64,000 bases of DNA, from the NCBI RefSeq assembly GCF_020524085.2, contig NZ_CP129016.1, positions 2,784,001 through 2,848,000 of the forward strand, in the 5' to 3' direction. The notes under the pieces are model-generated. The model ran no database searches. It had not been told where the DNA came from and was given only the letters and a program-made list of their open reading frames with translations. A program made the position numbers and the translations under genes. Positions 17,328-26,669 of the stretch are shown here, in pieces. Position 1 is the first letter of the stretch; each line of letters opens with the position of its first letter. This DNA comes from Halobacillus litoralis. GTDB lineage: Bacteria; Bacillota; Bacilli; Bacillales; Halobacillaceae.

Positions 17328-18208
17328 ATGAATACACCTATCCAATTATTTTAGGGATCCTTGTCGGTACTGTACTTCGAGTCTTTATGTTACGAACTGA
17401 CTATAGGCAGTATCCCACATACCTACATGGGAAGATCATCCACTTATCCTTAGGGTTTATTGCAGCTGCGCTTGGAACCATCGCAATCCCCTCTATTATG
17501 GAAAAAGAATTCACCGCCGTGACCTTCTTGACGTTAGCTGCTTCTCAATTCCGGGAAGTACGTAATATGGAGCGGAATACATTGACTGAAATGGACTCTT
17601 ATGAACTTGTCCCGCGAGGCAATACGTATATTGAAGGTATAGCCGTCGCTTTCGAGAGTAGGAATTACCTCGTCATTTTCACTTCTTTTGTGGTCACTCT
17701 TTGCTATTTAGCCCTTAATATTTGGGTCGCTTTAGCAGCTGCAGTCGTATGCTTTTTTCTCTCAGGAATGTTAATGAGCGGTTCGAAGCTCTCGGATATC
17801 GTGACGGTAGAGGAGAAACCCATTTCCTTCGACGGAGCCGGGTTATATGTCGATAACATTTATATCATGAACATTGGTTTACCTGAGCGTCAAGAAGAGA
17901 TCATGAAATATGGAATGGGCTTCGTATTGACCCCTAAAGAATTCAGCGTGCGGTCTACCATTGCAAATCTAGGCCAGAGGCAAGCCATTTTACATGATGT
18001 ATCTGTAACATTAGGAGTCTTCAGGGATTCAGGGACTCCCGCTCTTGTGCCTCTAATCAAAAGAGACTTGAATGATGGAAGGATTGGGGTGTTCATTCTT
18101 CCTCAAGAGAAAGATTCAAAACGAGCGAAAGAAATTATTGAACACGTACCCGTCCTTGAAAATGCAATACAAATGCCTTCGAGAAAAGGTAGGAGGAATC
18201 ATTCATGA
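17324..18208 (+). CDS. yphB: YIEGIA-family membrane protein YphB
   Basis: 294 residues. The family signature YIEGIA is literally present (NTYIEGIAVAFESRN). About four membrane segments lie in the first 155 residues; the rest is soluble with a conserved GLYVDNIYIMNIGLPE block. GTG 17324 overlaps the yphA stop by four bases, with AAAAGGAG upstream. ypzH overlaps its end (ATGA). The biochemical role of the family is not established; it is found in endospore formers, so a sporulation role is inferred. Confidence 0.85.
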   Translation: MNEYTYPIILGILVGTVLRVFMLRTDYRQYPTYLHGKIIHLSLGFIAAALGTIAIPSIMEKEFTAVTFLTLAASQFREVRNMERNTLTEMDSYELVPRGNTYIEGIAVAFESRNYLVIFTSFVVTLCYLALNIWVALAAAVVCFFLSGMLMSGSKLSDIVTVEEKPISFDGAGLYVDNIYIMNIGLPERQEEIMKYGMGFVLTPKEFSVRSTIANLGQRQAILHDVSVTLGVFRDSGTPALVPLIKRDLNDGRIGVFILPQEKDSKRAKEIIEHVPVLENAIQMPSRKGRRNHS

Positions 18209-18390
18209 AAATGGAGAAGGCCATTTTGGCAGCCGTGACTACGGAGGATGATCGGGTCCATGGCAGTGCAGCTGTGTTTAAATGTGACACGAAGGAAGAG
18301 ATGGAAGCTGTTGCAGCAAACTTAGAAGCTATTTTAGATGGAATCGCTCATGCATTAAGTGATCAACTATATATTATCGTCAAGCATTGA
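18205..18390 (+). CDS. ypzH: Capping complex subunit for YIEGIA (YpzH-like)
   Basis: A 61-residue soluble protein starting MKMEKAILAAVTTEDDRV, overlapping yphB by ATGA. Size and position match the small subunit that accompanies YIEGIA proteins. Mostly strand-helix-strand; no motif with known activity. Confidence 0.7.
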   Translation: MKMEKAILAAVTTEDDRVHGSAAVFKCDTKEEMEAVAANLEAILDGIAHALSDQLYIIVKH

Positions 18391-18397
18391 GAAAGAA

Positions 18398-18426
18398 TTG
18401 TTTCTTTTTCTAAAGTTTGCTAAGAT
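18398..18426 (+). promoter_or_regulatory. Probable SigA promoter upstream of der
   Basis: TTGTTT at 18398-18403 and TAAGAT at 18421-18426, 17 bp apart, directly behind ypzH and in front of a terminator-like structure. Confidence 0.5.
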
Positions 18427-18444
18427 AATAAAGTTAATGGCTTC

Positions 18445-18504
18445 CTGCTGTTCTTCGGAAGATGGGCTATTAAACCATCGCCCGGGGGAGAGCAGTATTT
18501 TTTT
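18445..18504 (+). terminator. Branched hairpin with T run before der
   Basis: Outer stem CTGCT / AGCAG and inner stem GATGG / CCATC, followed by TATTTTTTT. It may end the yphA operon, but with a promoter 20 bp before it, it could equally be the 3' end of a short leader RNA or act as an attenuator of der. Confidence 0.55.
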
Positions 18505-18567
18505 GCTTTTCACTACTGAGGAAACATGGAATAATGAAAATAGAAATAAAGAAAGGATGATCCTTTC

Positions 18568-19878
18568 ATGAGAAAATCAGTAATTGCTGTTGTAGGACGA
18601 CCGAATGTTGGGAAATCAACGATATTCAACCGACTGGTCGGAGAGAGAATCTCTATTGTAGAAGATACCCCCGGTGTCACTAGAGACCGGATTTATGCAG
18701 AAGCCGAGTGGTTGACCACACGATTCAATGTTATTGATACCGGTGGGATTGAACTTGGCGATGAGCCGCTGCTCGTACAAATGAGAGCACAGGCACAAGT
18801 AGCTATTGATGAAGCAGATGTCATTGTATTCATGGTAAATGGCCGTGATGGAATTACGGGTGCTGACGAAGAGGTCGCCAAGCTTCTATTCAAATCGAAT
18901 AAACCGGTGGTTCTTGCAGTGAATAAGGTGGACAATCCTGAAATGAGAGAAAACATTTATGAATTCTACTCTCTCGGTTTTGGAGAACCTTTCCCAATCT
19001 CGGGCACACACGGGCTTGGACTTGGAGATATGCTTGATGAAGTAGTGAAACACTTCCCAGAAAAAATTCAGGAAGAGATCGATGATGATACCATTCGTTT
19101 CAGCTTAATTGGCCGACCGAATGTAGGGAAATCATCGCTCGTAAACAGTCTACTTGGACAAGAACGCGTAATTGTCAGTGATATTGCAGGTACGACAAGG
19201 GATGCCATCGATACTCCTTTCACGAAAGACGATCGAGATTATGTGATCATTGATACAGCTGGAATGAGAAAACGAGGCAAAGTTTATGAAACGACCGAAA
19301 AGTACAGCATCATGAGGGCGTTGAAGGCGATTGAACGCTCAGATGTTGTCTTGACTCTAATTGATGCAGATGCAGGCATTCAAGAACAGGACAAGAAGAT
19401 TGCGGGCTATGCTCACGAAGCAGGAAAAGCTGTCATTATTGTCGTCAACAAATGGGATACCATAGAGAAGGAAGAAAAAACGATGAAGGAGTTTGAAGAT
19501 AAGGTTCGGGATCAATTCCGTTTCCTTGACTATGCTCCTATTGTCTTTTTATCTGCCAAAACGAAAAAACGGATTCATACATTGATTCCAAAAGTTCTGG
19601 AAGCAAGTGAGAATCATGCGAAGCGTGTACAGACGAATCTGCTTAACGAAGTAATTATGGATGCCCTTGCTATGAATCCTTCTCCATCCATCAAGGGGCA
19701 GAAGCTGAAAATTTTCTACGCTACTCAAGTTTCTGTTAAACCGCCAAGTTTTGTGGTATTCGTTAATGAACCTGAATTGATGCACTTCACCTATGAGCGA
19801 TTCTTGGAAAATAGGATCCGCGAAGCCTTTGGTTTTGAAGGAACGCCAATCAAGATCTTTGCAAGAAGACGTAGCTGA
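18568..19878 (+). CDS. der: Ribosome-assembly GTPase Der (EngA)
   Basis: A two-G-domain GTPase needed for 50S subunit maturation. 436 residues: P-loops GRPNVGKST at 10-18 and GRPNVGKSS near 184-192, each with DT(A/G)G and NKxD (NKVD, NKWD), then a KH-like C-terminal domain. The RBS AAAGGAT is part of a 17-base palindrome (8-base arms GAAAGGAT) ending right at the ATG, so it can be hidden in a hairpin. gpsA follows after 25 bp. Confidence 0.96.
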   Translation: MRKSVIAVVGRPNVGKSTIFNRLVGERISIVEDTPGVTRDRIYAEAEWLTTRFNVIDTGGIELGDEPLLVQMRAQAQVAIDEADVIVFMVNGRDGITGADEEVAKLLFKSNKPVVLAVNKVDNPEMRENIYEFYSLGFGEPFPISGTHGLGLGDMLDEVVKHFPEKIQEEIDDDTIRFSLIGRPNVGKSSLVNSLLGQERVIVSDIAGTTRDAIDTPFTKDDRDYVIIDTAGMRKRGKVYETTEKYSIMRALKAIERSDVVLTLIDADAGIQEQDKKIAGYAHEAGKAVIIVVNKWDTIEKEEKTMKEFEDKVRDQFRFLDYAPIVFLSAKTKKRIHTLIPKVLEASENHAKRVQTNLLNEVIMDALAMNPSPSIKGQKLKIFYATQVSVKPPSFVVFVNEPELMHFTYERFLENRIREAFGFEGTPIKIFARRRS

Positions 19879-19903
19879 TTCATTCAGGAAGGGAGTAGGT
19901 AGC

Positions 19904-20944
19904 ATGGAGAAAGTAGCTGTACTTGGGGCGGGGAGCTGGGGCACAGCTCTTGCACTCGTTCTTGCTGATAACGGGCACGAGGTTCATCTCTGGACACACA
20001 GGGCGAACCTTGCTGATGAAATTAACCAAACACATCGGAATGAAAAATATTTGAAAGATATTGATCTTCCTCATTCGATTACCGCAAGCCATGATCTAGA
20101 ATCGACTGTCGAAAATGCCAAGCATGTCATTTTAGTCGTTCCTACAAAAGCTATGAGAGAAGTTTGCAGCCAATTGGAGCAAGTACTACACGAAAAAGTG
20201 ATTATTACACACGCTTCAAAAGGGATAGAGCCTGGCTCTTACAAGCGTGTTTCTGAAGTCATTGCCGAAGAGATTCCTAAAGAGAGATATGAGGATATCG
20301 TCGTCCTATCTGGTCCCAGTCATGCGGAAGAAGTGAGTCTCAGGCAGCCAACTACTGTAACCGTTTCTTCAAAGGAACTAGAAGTAGCGGAGAAAGTACA
20401 GGGCCTCTTCATTAACCGTCAATTCCGCGTTTACACATCTCCGGATCTGGTTGGTGTGGAACTTGGTGGGGCATTGAAAAATATTATCGCCCTTGGTGCT
20501 GGTATTTCTGATGGGCTTGGTTACGGGGATAACGCCAAAGCGGCTCTTATTACTAGAGGGCTTGCTGAAATTGCCCGTCTTGGAACTTCGATGGGAGCAA
20601 ACCCACTTACCTTTTCCGGCCTGACAGGAATCGGCGATCTTATTGTAACTTGTACGAGCTCACACAGCCGAAATTGGAGGGCTGGTAATAAACTAGGACA
20701 AGGGTACCCATTGGATGATGTTTTGGATCAAATGGGAATGGTCGTAGAAGGTGTAAGGACGACAAAAGCCGCTTTTCAACTTGCTCAAGAACAAGGAGTG
20801 GAAATGCCGATCACTTCAGGGATCTATAGAATTCTATTTGAATCGGCGGATCCAAGAGATGTCGTTGACGAATTAATGACAAGGATTCGACGCCATGAAA
20901 TGGAGGATTTGACAAATATTCTTGATGAAAAGATGAATGACTGA
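19904..20944 (+). CDS. gpsA: Glycerol-3-phosphate dehydrogenase [NAD(P)+]
   Basis: Reduces dihydroxyacetone phosphate to sn-glycerol 3-phosphate for phospholipids. 346 residues with GAGSWG at 7-12, the catalytic Lys region (GGALKNIIALGAG) and GDNAKAALITRGL. The frame is open upstream into der, but homology and GGAAGGGAG fix the start at ATG 19904. Confidence 0.95.
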   Translation: MEKVAVLGAGSWGTALALVLADNGHEVHLWTHRANLADEINQTHRNEKYLKDIDLPHSITASHDLESTVENAKHVILVVPTKAMREVCSQLEQVLHEKVIITHASKGIEPGSYKRVSEVIAEEIPKERYEDIVVLSGPSHAEEVSLRQPTTVTVSSKELEVAEKVQGLFINRQFRVYTSPDLVGVELGGALKNIIALGAGISDGLGYGDNAKAALITRGLAEIARLGTSMGANPLTFSGLTGIGDLIVTCTSSHSRNWRAGNKLGQGYPLDDVLDQMGMVVEGVRTTKAAFQLAQEQGVEMPITSGIYRILFESADPRDVVDELMTRIRRHEMEDLTNILDEKMND

Positions 20945-21005
20945 CACATATCGACTCTCGTGCATATACTACACAGAACCTAACGCACGAGGAGGTCAAT
21001 TGTTC

Positions 21006-21263
21006 ATGAATGATTTTCAGAAGAATATTTTTGATCATCTGAAGAAAAAGGCAAACATCGACCCGGAAGATGTTTTTAAAGTGGCGAATTCTGTACAGAA
21101 TGCTGATTTCAGTGATGAAAAGACGGTCAGACGTCTTGTTCGCCAGCTCGCTAAGGTTGCTAATAAGAACGTTTCAAAATCTAAGGAAGATAAAATCGTT
21201 GAAGCAATCACAAAACAAAACATGCCTTTGGATATGAATACTTTAGGCAAGTTTTTAAAATGA
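21006..21263 (+). CDS. Stage VI sporulation protein F-like protein
   Basis: An 85-residue basic protein. The pattern VFKVANSVQNADFSDEKTVR, then QLAKVANK and IVEAITKQ, matches the SpoVIF (YjcC) family, which acts late in spore coat assembly. GAGGAGG lies upstream of ATG 21006. It sits between gpsA and yphE, a position B. subtilis lacks but other Bacillaceae share. A terminator follows. Confidence 0.7.
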   Translation: MNDFQKNIFDHLKKKANIDPEDVFKVANSVQNADFSDEKTVRRLVRQLAKVANKNVSKSKEDKIVEAITKQNMPLDMNTLGKFLK

Positions 21264-21366
21264 TTACGAACCAATAGGCGCCTGAGGAGGCGGTCCTTCA
21301 TTCGTATGCATAAGATATTACGCAGCAATCATTACACATGAGCTGGTCAGGGAATTGTTTAGTCAA

Positions 21367-21397
21367 CCGGGGCAAACCGTTTTGCCCCGGATTTTTT
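21367..21397 (+). terminator. Intrinsic terminator after the spoVIF-like gene
   Basis: 10-bp GC-rich stem CCGGGGCAAA / TTTGCCCCGG, 4-base loop, then ATTTTTT. Confidence 0.92.
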
Positions 21398-21657
21398 ATG
21401 CTTTTTTACAGATGAACAGCTCGGTTAATCGCAATATTCATTCCATATAAGATACCGGGGTTCGTTTGCCGTATTGGGAGTCAAGGGTGGTTGGAAAGCC
21501 ACATTTGATATGCGAAAACAAACCTCTTTACCACAATGGCTTGCTTTCCACTATCCCACTATTAGAATTATAAATCCCTCAGTATGCAGCTATTACGTTC
21601 TGTGGAGCGGTTTATATGATTCACCTCCTTCAATCATACAAGCTGATCTTTTAGAAG

Positions 21658-21766
21658 TGGTTTCGAGACTCTTTCATGGCAAAGGGGCGAAGGGGGATGG
21701 CGAGACTCCCGCGGAAAGCTAGTCATTCCCCGCAGCCCCATTCGCTCAATATACACCTCGGAACCA
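21658..21766. repeat. Dispersed palindromic repeat (copy B)
   Basis: About 110 bp whose ends (TGGTTTCGAGA ... CCTCGGAACCA) and inner halves (GGGGCGAAGGGGGATGG / CATTCCCCGCAGCCCCA) pair imperfectly into a long hairpin. The same words occur in copies A, C and D. A more diverged palindrome may precede it at about 21480-21550. Nothing else is seen in 21398-21857. Confidence 0.65.
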
Positions 21767-21858
21767 ATTTTGAATGAGGACATTATGAAAAAAGTTGTAA
21801 GAATGGATTGAAAGACTGATAGACTCTGTTTTCTCATCTGTCCGTTTATAGAGACTTG

Positions 21859-21867
21859 TGGTATAAT
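21859..21867 (+). promoter_or_regulatory. Extended -10 promoter upstream of yphE-yphF
   Basis: TGGTATAAT, an extended -10 element with consensus TATAAT; the -35 region is weak. Confidence 0.55.
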
Positions 21868-21921
21868 ACCATCAGCAAAGTGTGCTTGAAGGAGGAAGAG
21901 CTGTGTCAGAATCAATGCTCA

Positions 21922-22101
21922 ATGTACATATCCTTCGCAGGAATTATTTCATTGTTCCTCCTGGCTGTTGGTTTAATTTACTTAAGCAGGTATAAATTAA
22001 AGGGCTTTCTATCAGTAATGATCGCTGTATTCGCTTATTTGTTCATGATTTTCGGAGGAATAATTATTTTTTACATCGTCCTGAGCGGACCGACGGCCTA
22101 A
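21922..22101 (+). CDS. yphE: DUF2768 membrane protein YphE, N-terminus uncertain
   Basis: 59 residues from ATG 21922 with two membrane spans (about 5-23 and 34-55) and the loop SRYKLKGF typical of the family. The good RBS GGAGGAAGAG serves GTG 21903, which is in another frame; removing one base between 21903 and 21922 would join MSESML to MYISF. A small frameshift at the N-terminus is therefore likely. Function unknown; next to lipoprotein yphF as in B. subtilis. Confidence 0.6.
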   Translation: MYISFAGIISLFLLAVGLIYLSRYKLKGFLSVMIAVFAYLFMIFGGIIIFYIVLSGPTA

Positions 22102-22118
22102 CAGGAGGGAGTCCACAC

Positions 22119-22847
22119 ATGAAACGCTTTTTATTCATATTATTGCCCTTGACGGCATTTCTGCTTTCCGGATGTCTATATCCGCAGAACAAGTTGGCGA
22201 AGAACCAGGTACCGAATGACCAGCAGCTTGAGATGGTTCAAAATGCTGTAGACACCTATCAGGAGAAGAAAAACGGTCTCCTGCCTATCAAAACAAAAGA
22301 TCAGGACACGCCGATTTTTCAAAAGTATCCCATTGAATTCAGTAAGTTGAAAGAAATGAATCTGCTCACTGATTTACCAGGTACGTCCTTTGAAAACGGC
22401 GGCCATTATCAATATGTTATCATCCATCCAGAAACAGATCCGACCGTAAAAGTACTGGACCTTCGAACCACGGAGGAGGTACGGTCTCTACAGGTTAAAG
22501 TGAAGTTCTACAGAGATAATAATAAATACCCGCCTTTCGGGGATTTTGTAGCTCCTGGGGTGTATGAACTGGATCATGAGAAAATTGGAATGGACGAGCC
22601 GCCTATGGTCAATAGCCCCTATTCCGACCAAAAACTTCCCGTTTACCTTGATGAACAGGGGAGAGTGTATATTGATTATCGAAAAGACTTGTACACATAT
22701 TTAAGAGAAGAAGAGCACAGTTACGAGCATGGGGAAGATATCCGTTACTTACTGACGGATCATACTCCATTTGTCCCTGCCTATTCGACCACTTATACAA
22801 TAGAAAATGGTGAGCCGGTGTTTTCAAATGCTCAGCCATCGACATGA
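22119..22847 (+). CDS. yphF: Lipoprotein YphF
   Basis: 242 residues with a lipoprotein signal: hydrophobic 4-16 and lipobox LLSGC with Cys19. The mature part is extracellular, polar and rich in Tyr and Pro, with no recognised enzyme motif. Assigned from order gpsA-yphE-yphF-spoIVA. Its function is not known. Confidence 0.8.
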   Translation: MKRFLFILLPLTAFLLSGCLYPQNKLAKNQVPNDQQLEMVQNAVDTYQEKKNGLLPIKTKDQDTPIFQKYPIEFSKLKEMNLLTDLPGTSFENGGHYQYVIIHPETDPTVKVLDLRTTEEVRSLQVKVKFYRDNNKYPPFGDFVAPGVYELDHEKIGMDEPPMVNSPYSDQKLPVYLDEQGRVYIDYRKDLYTYLREEEHSYEHGEDIRYLLTDHTPFVPAYSTTYTIENGEPVFSNAQPST

Positions 22848-22852
22848 TTGTT

Positions 22853-22883
22853 AACCGTTCCTGCATAGAGGGACGGTTTTTTT
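22853..22883 (+). terminator. Intrinsic terminator after yphF
   Basis: Stem AACCGTTCC / GGGACGGTT with one mismatch, 6- to 8-base loop, T7. Confidence 0.88.
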
Positions 22884-23009
22884 CATAGATTTTAGTGAGC
22901 ATAAACTAAACTTGATTATATCTTACCGATCCAGCGTTTCTCTTCTCCTGTTTATGCGGATCATCTATGATCGTTCGTCCAGTATGGGATTCCGTAGTTA
23001 TAATTTCTT

Positions 23010-23039
23010 GCATATTTCACTAGGACAACGTCATAGAAT
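23010..23039 (+). promoter_or_regulatory. SigE promoter of spoIVA
   Basis: GCATATT at 23010-23016, a 15-bp spacer and CATAGAAT at 23032-23039 fit the SigE consensus (KMATATT, CATACAnT). spoIVA is a known mother-cell SigE gene. Confidence 0.8.
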
Positions 23040-23090
23040 TAGATTGTCTAGGCTTGTATGAAGGTGAAATTTTATTTGGGAGGGGATCCT

Positions 23091-24569
23091 TTGGAAAAGG
23101 TTGATATCTTCAGTGATATTTCCAAACGGACAAATGGAGATATTTATTTAGGAGTCGTAGGGGCTGTTCGTACTGGAAAGTCTACATTCATAAAAAAATT
23201 CATGGAGCTCGTTGTTTTACCAAATATGGAGGAAGAATCAGAGCGTGAGCGTGCGTTAGATGAATTGCCTCAAAGCGCGGCTGGAAAGACGATTATGACG
23301 ACAGAACCTAAGTTTGTCCCTAATACGGCCGCGAACATCAATATTGATGACCACCTTGACATCCGCGTCCGCATGGTCGATTGTGTCGGTTATGCAGTGA
23401 ATGGAGCGGTTGGGTATGAAGATGAGCACGGACCAAGAATGATTCATACACCGTGGTATGAAGAGGCGATCCCTTTTCATGAAGCAGCGGAAATCGGTAC
23501 GCAAAAAGTAATTCAGGAGCATTCGACCATTGGGATCGTTGTGACGACGGACGGTACCATTGGTGAAATCGCTCGGGCTGATTATGTAGAAGCAGAAGAA
23601 AAAATTGTAGAAGAGTTAAGAGAAGTCGGTAAACCTTTCATAATGATTGTGAACTCCGCACAGCCTCATCATCCCAACACAGAAAAATTGAGGGCGAACC
23701 TGTCTGGAAAGTACGATATACCTGTTCTTGCATTATCCGTAGAAAGCATGCGAGAAAACGACGTTCAAAATGTATTACGTGAAGCATTATTTGAATTTCC
23801 TGTATTGGAAGTGAATGTGAATTTACCGAGCTGGGTGATGGTTCTTGATTCCCGCCACTGGTTAAGGAATAACCTTCAAGAGGCGATTGAAGATACGGTT
23901 AAAGATATTAAACGGTTACGAGATGTAGATACGGTCGTAGGAAACTTCGATCAATACGAGTACATTACGGGTGCTCATATATCAGGGATGGACCTTGGGG
24001 AAGGAATTGCTGAAATCGATCTTCAAGCCCCAGAACATTTGTATGATCATGTCTTGAAAGAAATTGTCGGAGAAGAAATTCGAGGGAAAGACCATTTACT
24101 TGAGATCATGCAGGATTTCTCTCATGCGAAGAGAGAGTATGACCAAGTGGCGGATGCCTTGCAAATGGTCAAACAGACAGGTTATGGAATTGCCGCACCG
24201 ACCTTAGAGGATATGACTCTTGATGAACCTGAAATCATCAGACAAGGCTCGAGGTTCGGAGTAAGGTTGAAAGCCGTGGCGCCATCTATCCATATGGTTA
24301 AAGTGGATGTTCAATCAGAATTTTCACCGATCATAGGAACAGAAAAGCAAAGCGAAGAACTCGTCAGGTATCTCATGCAGGACTTTGAGGAAGATCCGCT
24401 ATCCATTTGGAATTCAGATATATTTGGCAGATCCTTAAGTTCTATCGTCCGTGAAGGTATCCAGGCCAAACTGGCACTCATGCCGGAAAATGCAAGATAC
24501 AAACTACAGGAAACACTCGAACGTATCATCAATGAAGGATCAGGTGGTATGATCGCAATTATTTTATAA
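23091..24569 (+). CDS. spoIVA: Stage IV sporulation protein A (coat morphogenetic ATPase)
   Basis: Forms the basement layer of the spore coat on the forespore surface by ATP-driven polymerisation. 492 residues, the same length as in B. subtilis, from TTG 23091 with GGGAGGGG 6 bases upstream. Walker A GAVRTGKS is at 24-31, DCVGY is the Walker B region, and the C-terminus is the conserved NEGSGGMIAIIL. A SigE promoter precedes it and a terminator follows. Confidence 0.96.
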   Translation: MEKVDIFSDISKRTNGDIYLGVVGAVRTGKSTFIKKFMELVVLPNMEEESERERALDELPQSAAGKTIMTTEPKFVPNTAANINIDDHLDIRVRMVDCVGYAVNGAVGYEDEHGPRMIHTPWYEEAIPFHEAAEIGTQKVIQEHSTIGIVVTTDGTIGEIARADYVEAEEKIVEELREVGKPFIMIVNSAQPHHPNTEKLRANLSGKYDIPVLALSVESMRENDVQNVLREALFEFPVLEVNVNLPSWVMVLDSRHWLRNNLQEAIEDTVKDIKRLRDVDTVVGNFDQYEYITGAHISGMDLGEGIAEIDLQAPEHLYDHVLKEIVGEEIRGKDHLLEIMQDFSHAKREYDQVADALQMVKQTGYGIAAPTLEDMTLDEPEIIRQGSRFGVRLKAVAPSIHMVKVDVQSEFSPIIGTEKQSEELVRYLMQDFEEDPLSIWNSDIFGRSLSSIVREGIQAKLALMPENARYKLQETLERIINEGSGGMIAIIL

Positions 24570-24598
24570 CGGCTCCGTGTGAGCCGTTTTTAATTTTT
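24569..24598 (+). terminator. Intrinsic terminator after spoIVA
   Basis: Stem ACGGCTC / GAGCCGT, 5-base loop, TTTTTAATTTTT. Confidence 0.88.
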
Positions 24599-24967
24599 CC
24601 ATTTTCATGGATGTAAAAAACTAACCTGATTCCTTCTACTGGGTGCTTATTGAAGGAACTTGAATGAGAAGAATGAAGGTTCCACTTTTAACTGAATAGA
24701 CCGCATCCCCCCTCCTATTTCCCTTCTCAAAACACCAGAAATCCTTACTTTTCAGTGTTTTTAAGAAAAAAATTACGAAGTTTAAAGGATTTTTTAAGCT
24801 GGATGTCGTAATTACCTAAGTGAAGGTCAATAAAGTTGGGTGAATCCCGTCATATCAACGTTTTTGAGGGTTTTCCACTCAAAGAAGATTATGGCAGTTT
24901 ACACTTGAAATGAAGCGGAATTCAGCTTGTAAGTCGCGTTGTTACGCGTTTTTAACATGATTATCTA
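24599..24967. other. Long non-coding stretch before hup with several small inverted repeats
   Basis: No frame with an RBS is seen. The stretch holds an inverted pair AATTACGA / TCGTAATT near 24769 and 24814, and a short hairpin GCGT-tgtt-ACGC followed by T5 near 24936-24953 that could act as a weak terminator. Confidence 0.45.
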
Positions 24968-24996
24968 TTGAATTTCGCTTTAAACTCGTTTATTAT
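24968..24996 (+). promoter_or_regulatory. SigA promoter of hup
   Basis: TTGAAT at 24968-24973, 17-bp spacer, TATTAT at 24991-24996. The leader of about 90 bases that follows contains two small hairpins (GTCATC/GATGGC; AAGTGG/CCACTT). Confidence 0.7.
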
Positions 24997-25090
24997 AAGG
25001 CTTGTCATCAAATGATGGCACCTAAATAAACATTTGAAGTGGATGAAACCACTTGAATGAGTTAAACCTTCTTGGGAGGAGGTGAATGGC

Positions 25091-25363
25091 ATGAATAAAA
25101 CAGATCTTATCAACGCTGTATCTGAAAAAGCTGATCTTTCTAAGAAAGATGCTACACAAGCTGTAGATTCTGTATTCGAATCTATCATGGATTCACTTAA
25201 AGACGGTGATAAAGTCCAATTAATTGGATTCGGTAACTTCGAAGTACGTGAGCGCGCGGCACGTAAAGGCCGTAACCCACAAACTGGAGAAGAAATCGAA
25301 ATCTCCGCGAGCAAAGTACCAGCTTTCAAACCTGGTAAAGCCCTTAAAGATGCGGTTAAATAA
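25091..25363 (+). CDS. hup: HU DNA-binding protein
   Basis: The main nucleoid protein; bends DNA as a homodimer. 90 residues, nearly canonical: [16 protein letters not shown], the beta-arm [11 protein letters not shown] and the end [12 protein letters not shown]. It lacks the last two or so residues of the B. subtilis protein. Very strong RBS GGGAGGAGGTG before ATG 25091. In B. subtilis (hbs) folE follows; here mtrB does. Confidence 0.96.
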   Translation: MNKTDLINAVSEKADLSKKDATQAVDSVFESIMDSLKDGDKVQLIGFGNFEVRERAARKGRNPQTGEEIEISASKVPAFKPGKALKDAVK

Positions 25364-25380
25364 TAGCTACATAGGGCTTC

Positions 25381-25412
25381 GAAAAAGGGTGCATGTGCAC
25401 CCTTTTTCTTTT
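25381..25412 (+). terminator. Intrinsic terminator after hup
   Basis: Stem GAAAAAGGGTGCA with its complement TGCACCCTTTTTC, then further T. Confidence 0.9.
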
Positions 25413-25491
25413 TATTTTTATTAAAAAAACTGCTTTGTGGCCATAATGATGAAAAGGCCGTTTATTCACAGTGTTAAACAAGGTGGATGTT

Positions 25492-25521
25492 TTGACAAAA
25501 GTCCCCTTTGTAAGAGATAGT
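25492..25521 (+). promoter_or_regulatory. Probable promoter of mtrB
   Basis: Consensus TTGACA at 25492-25497 and, 18 bp on, GATAGT at 25516-25521 (4 of 6 matches). Confidence 0.45.
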
Positions 25522-25547
25522 AATGATACTAGAAGGAGGCGATCCTT

Positions 25548-25772
25548 ATGACTACATCCAACAATGATTTCTTCGTCATAAAAGCCCTTGAAGATGGCGT
25601 GAATGTCATCGGTTTGACCCGCGGTACGGACACGCGTTTCCACCACTCCGAGAAGCTTGACAGTGGAGAAGTAATGATCGCTCAGTTTACCGAGCATACT
25701 TCTGCAGTAAAAGTCCGTGGGAAAGCGGTCATCCAAACGAGCCACGGGGAAATGACGAATGATGCAGAGTGA
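25548..25772 (+). CDS. mtrB: trp RNA-binding attenuation protein (TRAP)
   Basis: An 11-mer ring protein that, with tryptophan bound, wraps GAG/UAG repeats in trp leader RNA. 74 residues with [31 protein letters not shown] and the RNA-contacting KVRG. RBS AAGGAGG. It stands alone behind its own promoter: the folE gene usually paired with it is missing, and so is the trp operon from its usual place between aroH and hisC, so the RNA target must lie elsewhere. Confidence 0.95.
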   Translation: MTTSNNDFFVIKALEDGVNVIGLTRGTDTRFHHSEKLDSGEVMIAQFTEHTSAVKVRGKAVIQTSHGEMTNDAE

Positions 25773-25820
25773 CCATTCGCTCTGCGAACGTGTACATAGT
25801 AAACAGTAGATGGTCAAATA

Positions 25821-25829
25821 TGCTATAAT
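25821..25829 (+). promoter_or_regulatory. Extended -10 promoter of hepS-menG-hepT
   Basis: TGCTATAAT, a consensus extended -10, 35 bp before the hepS start; no good -35. Confidence 0.55.
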
Positions 25830-25863
25830 AGGAATGGTTTAATAGTGTTCAGGAAGGGACAAG

Positions 25864-26667
25864 GTGATCAAGTTGAATTCTTCAGATAAGGACATCAAAC
25901 AACTCAAACGAAAAATTGCATCGAAAGTTCGCCACCCTTATTTAGTACGTTTTATCCCTGAGCCGACGATAGATGAAGACAAACTTGTGATCCTTTCTTC
26001 AATCATGGATCACACGAATTTGACGGAAGTGAAAAAAGAGCAATATATCATTACAACGATGCTTGTTCAGATTGCTCTTGATACTCATGACCTCGTTACT
26101 TTATCTGATGAAGATGATGATCGAGATATCGTTCGCAGCCGTCAATTGACGGTTCTTGCCGGCGATTATTATAGCGGCCTATATTATTATCTGCTCTCCC
26201 AACTTGATGACATTCCTATGATTCATACACTTGCGGGTGCAATCAAGGAAATCAACGAATTGAAGATGGAACTTTATTATAAAGATGTGGAGTCATTCCA
26301 AGAATTTTTAGAAGGTTTGAAAAAAATCGAATCGCTTCTAATTCAAAGGGTTGCTTCGTATGTCCAAAAGACAGCCATTAATGATATGGCGGGTGAATGG
26401 TTGTTAGCTAAAAAATTGCTGGAAGAAAAGCGGAGCTATCAGGAAGGAAATTTTTCCCCTCTCATTGATGCGCTCATCAAACGTCCGGCATTGCTTGGAA
26501 ATAGTGGCCAAGTATTGGGGAACATTGAACAAATGCTACAAAGTCATATGCACCGTTTGGAAGCAACAATCACCCAGCTTCCCGTCCATTTCAACTGGCT
26601 GAAGTCTTACATGCACGCGGCCATTCATCATCAATTCAACTATAGACAGATAGCGGAAGAAGGGTGA
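25864..26667 (+). CDS. hepS: Heptaprenyl diphosphate synthase component I
   Basis: The regulatory subunit that pairs with HepT to make the C35 side chain of menaquinone-7. 267 residues, helical, without the DDxxD motifs of the catalytic subunit. Recognised by [20 protein letters not shown] and by its position. GTG start behind AGGAAGG; TTG 25873 is a possible alternative. menG starts three bases after the stop. Confidence 0.9.
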   Translation: MIKLNSSDKDIKQLKRKIASKVRHPYLVRFIPEPTIDEDKLVILSSIMDHTNLTEVKKEQYIITTMLVQIALDTHDLVTLSDEDDDRDIVRSRQLTVLAGDYYSGLYYYLLSQLDDIPMIHTLAGAIKEINELKMELYYKDVESFQEFLEGLKKIESLLIQRVASYVQKTAINDMAGEWLLAKKLLEEKRSYQEGNFSPLIDALIKRPALLGNSGQVLGNIEQMLQSHMHRLEATITQLPVHFNWLKSYMHAAIHHQFNYRQIAEEG

Positions 26668-26669
26668 AC

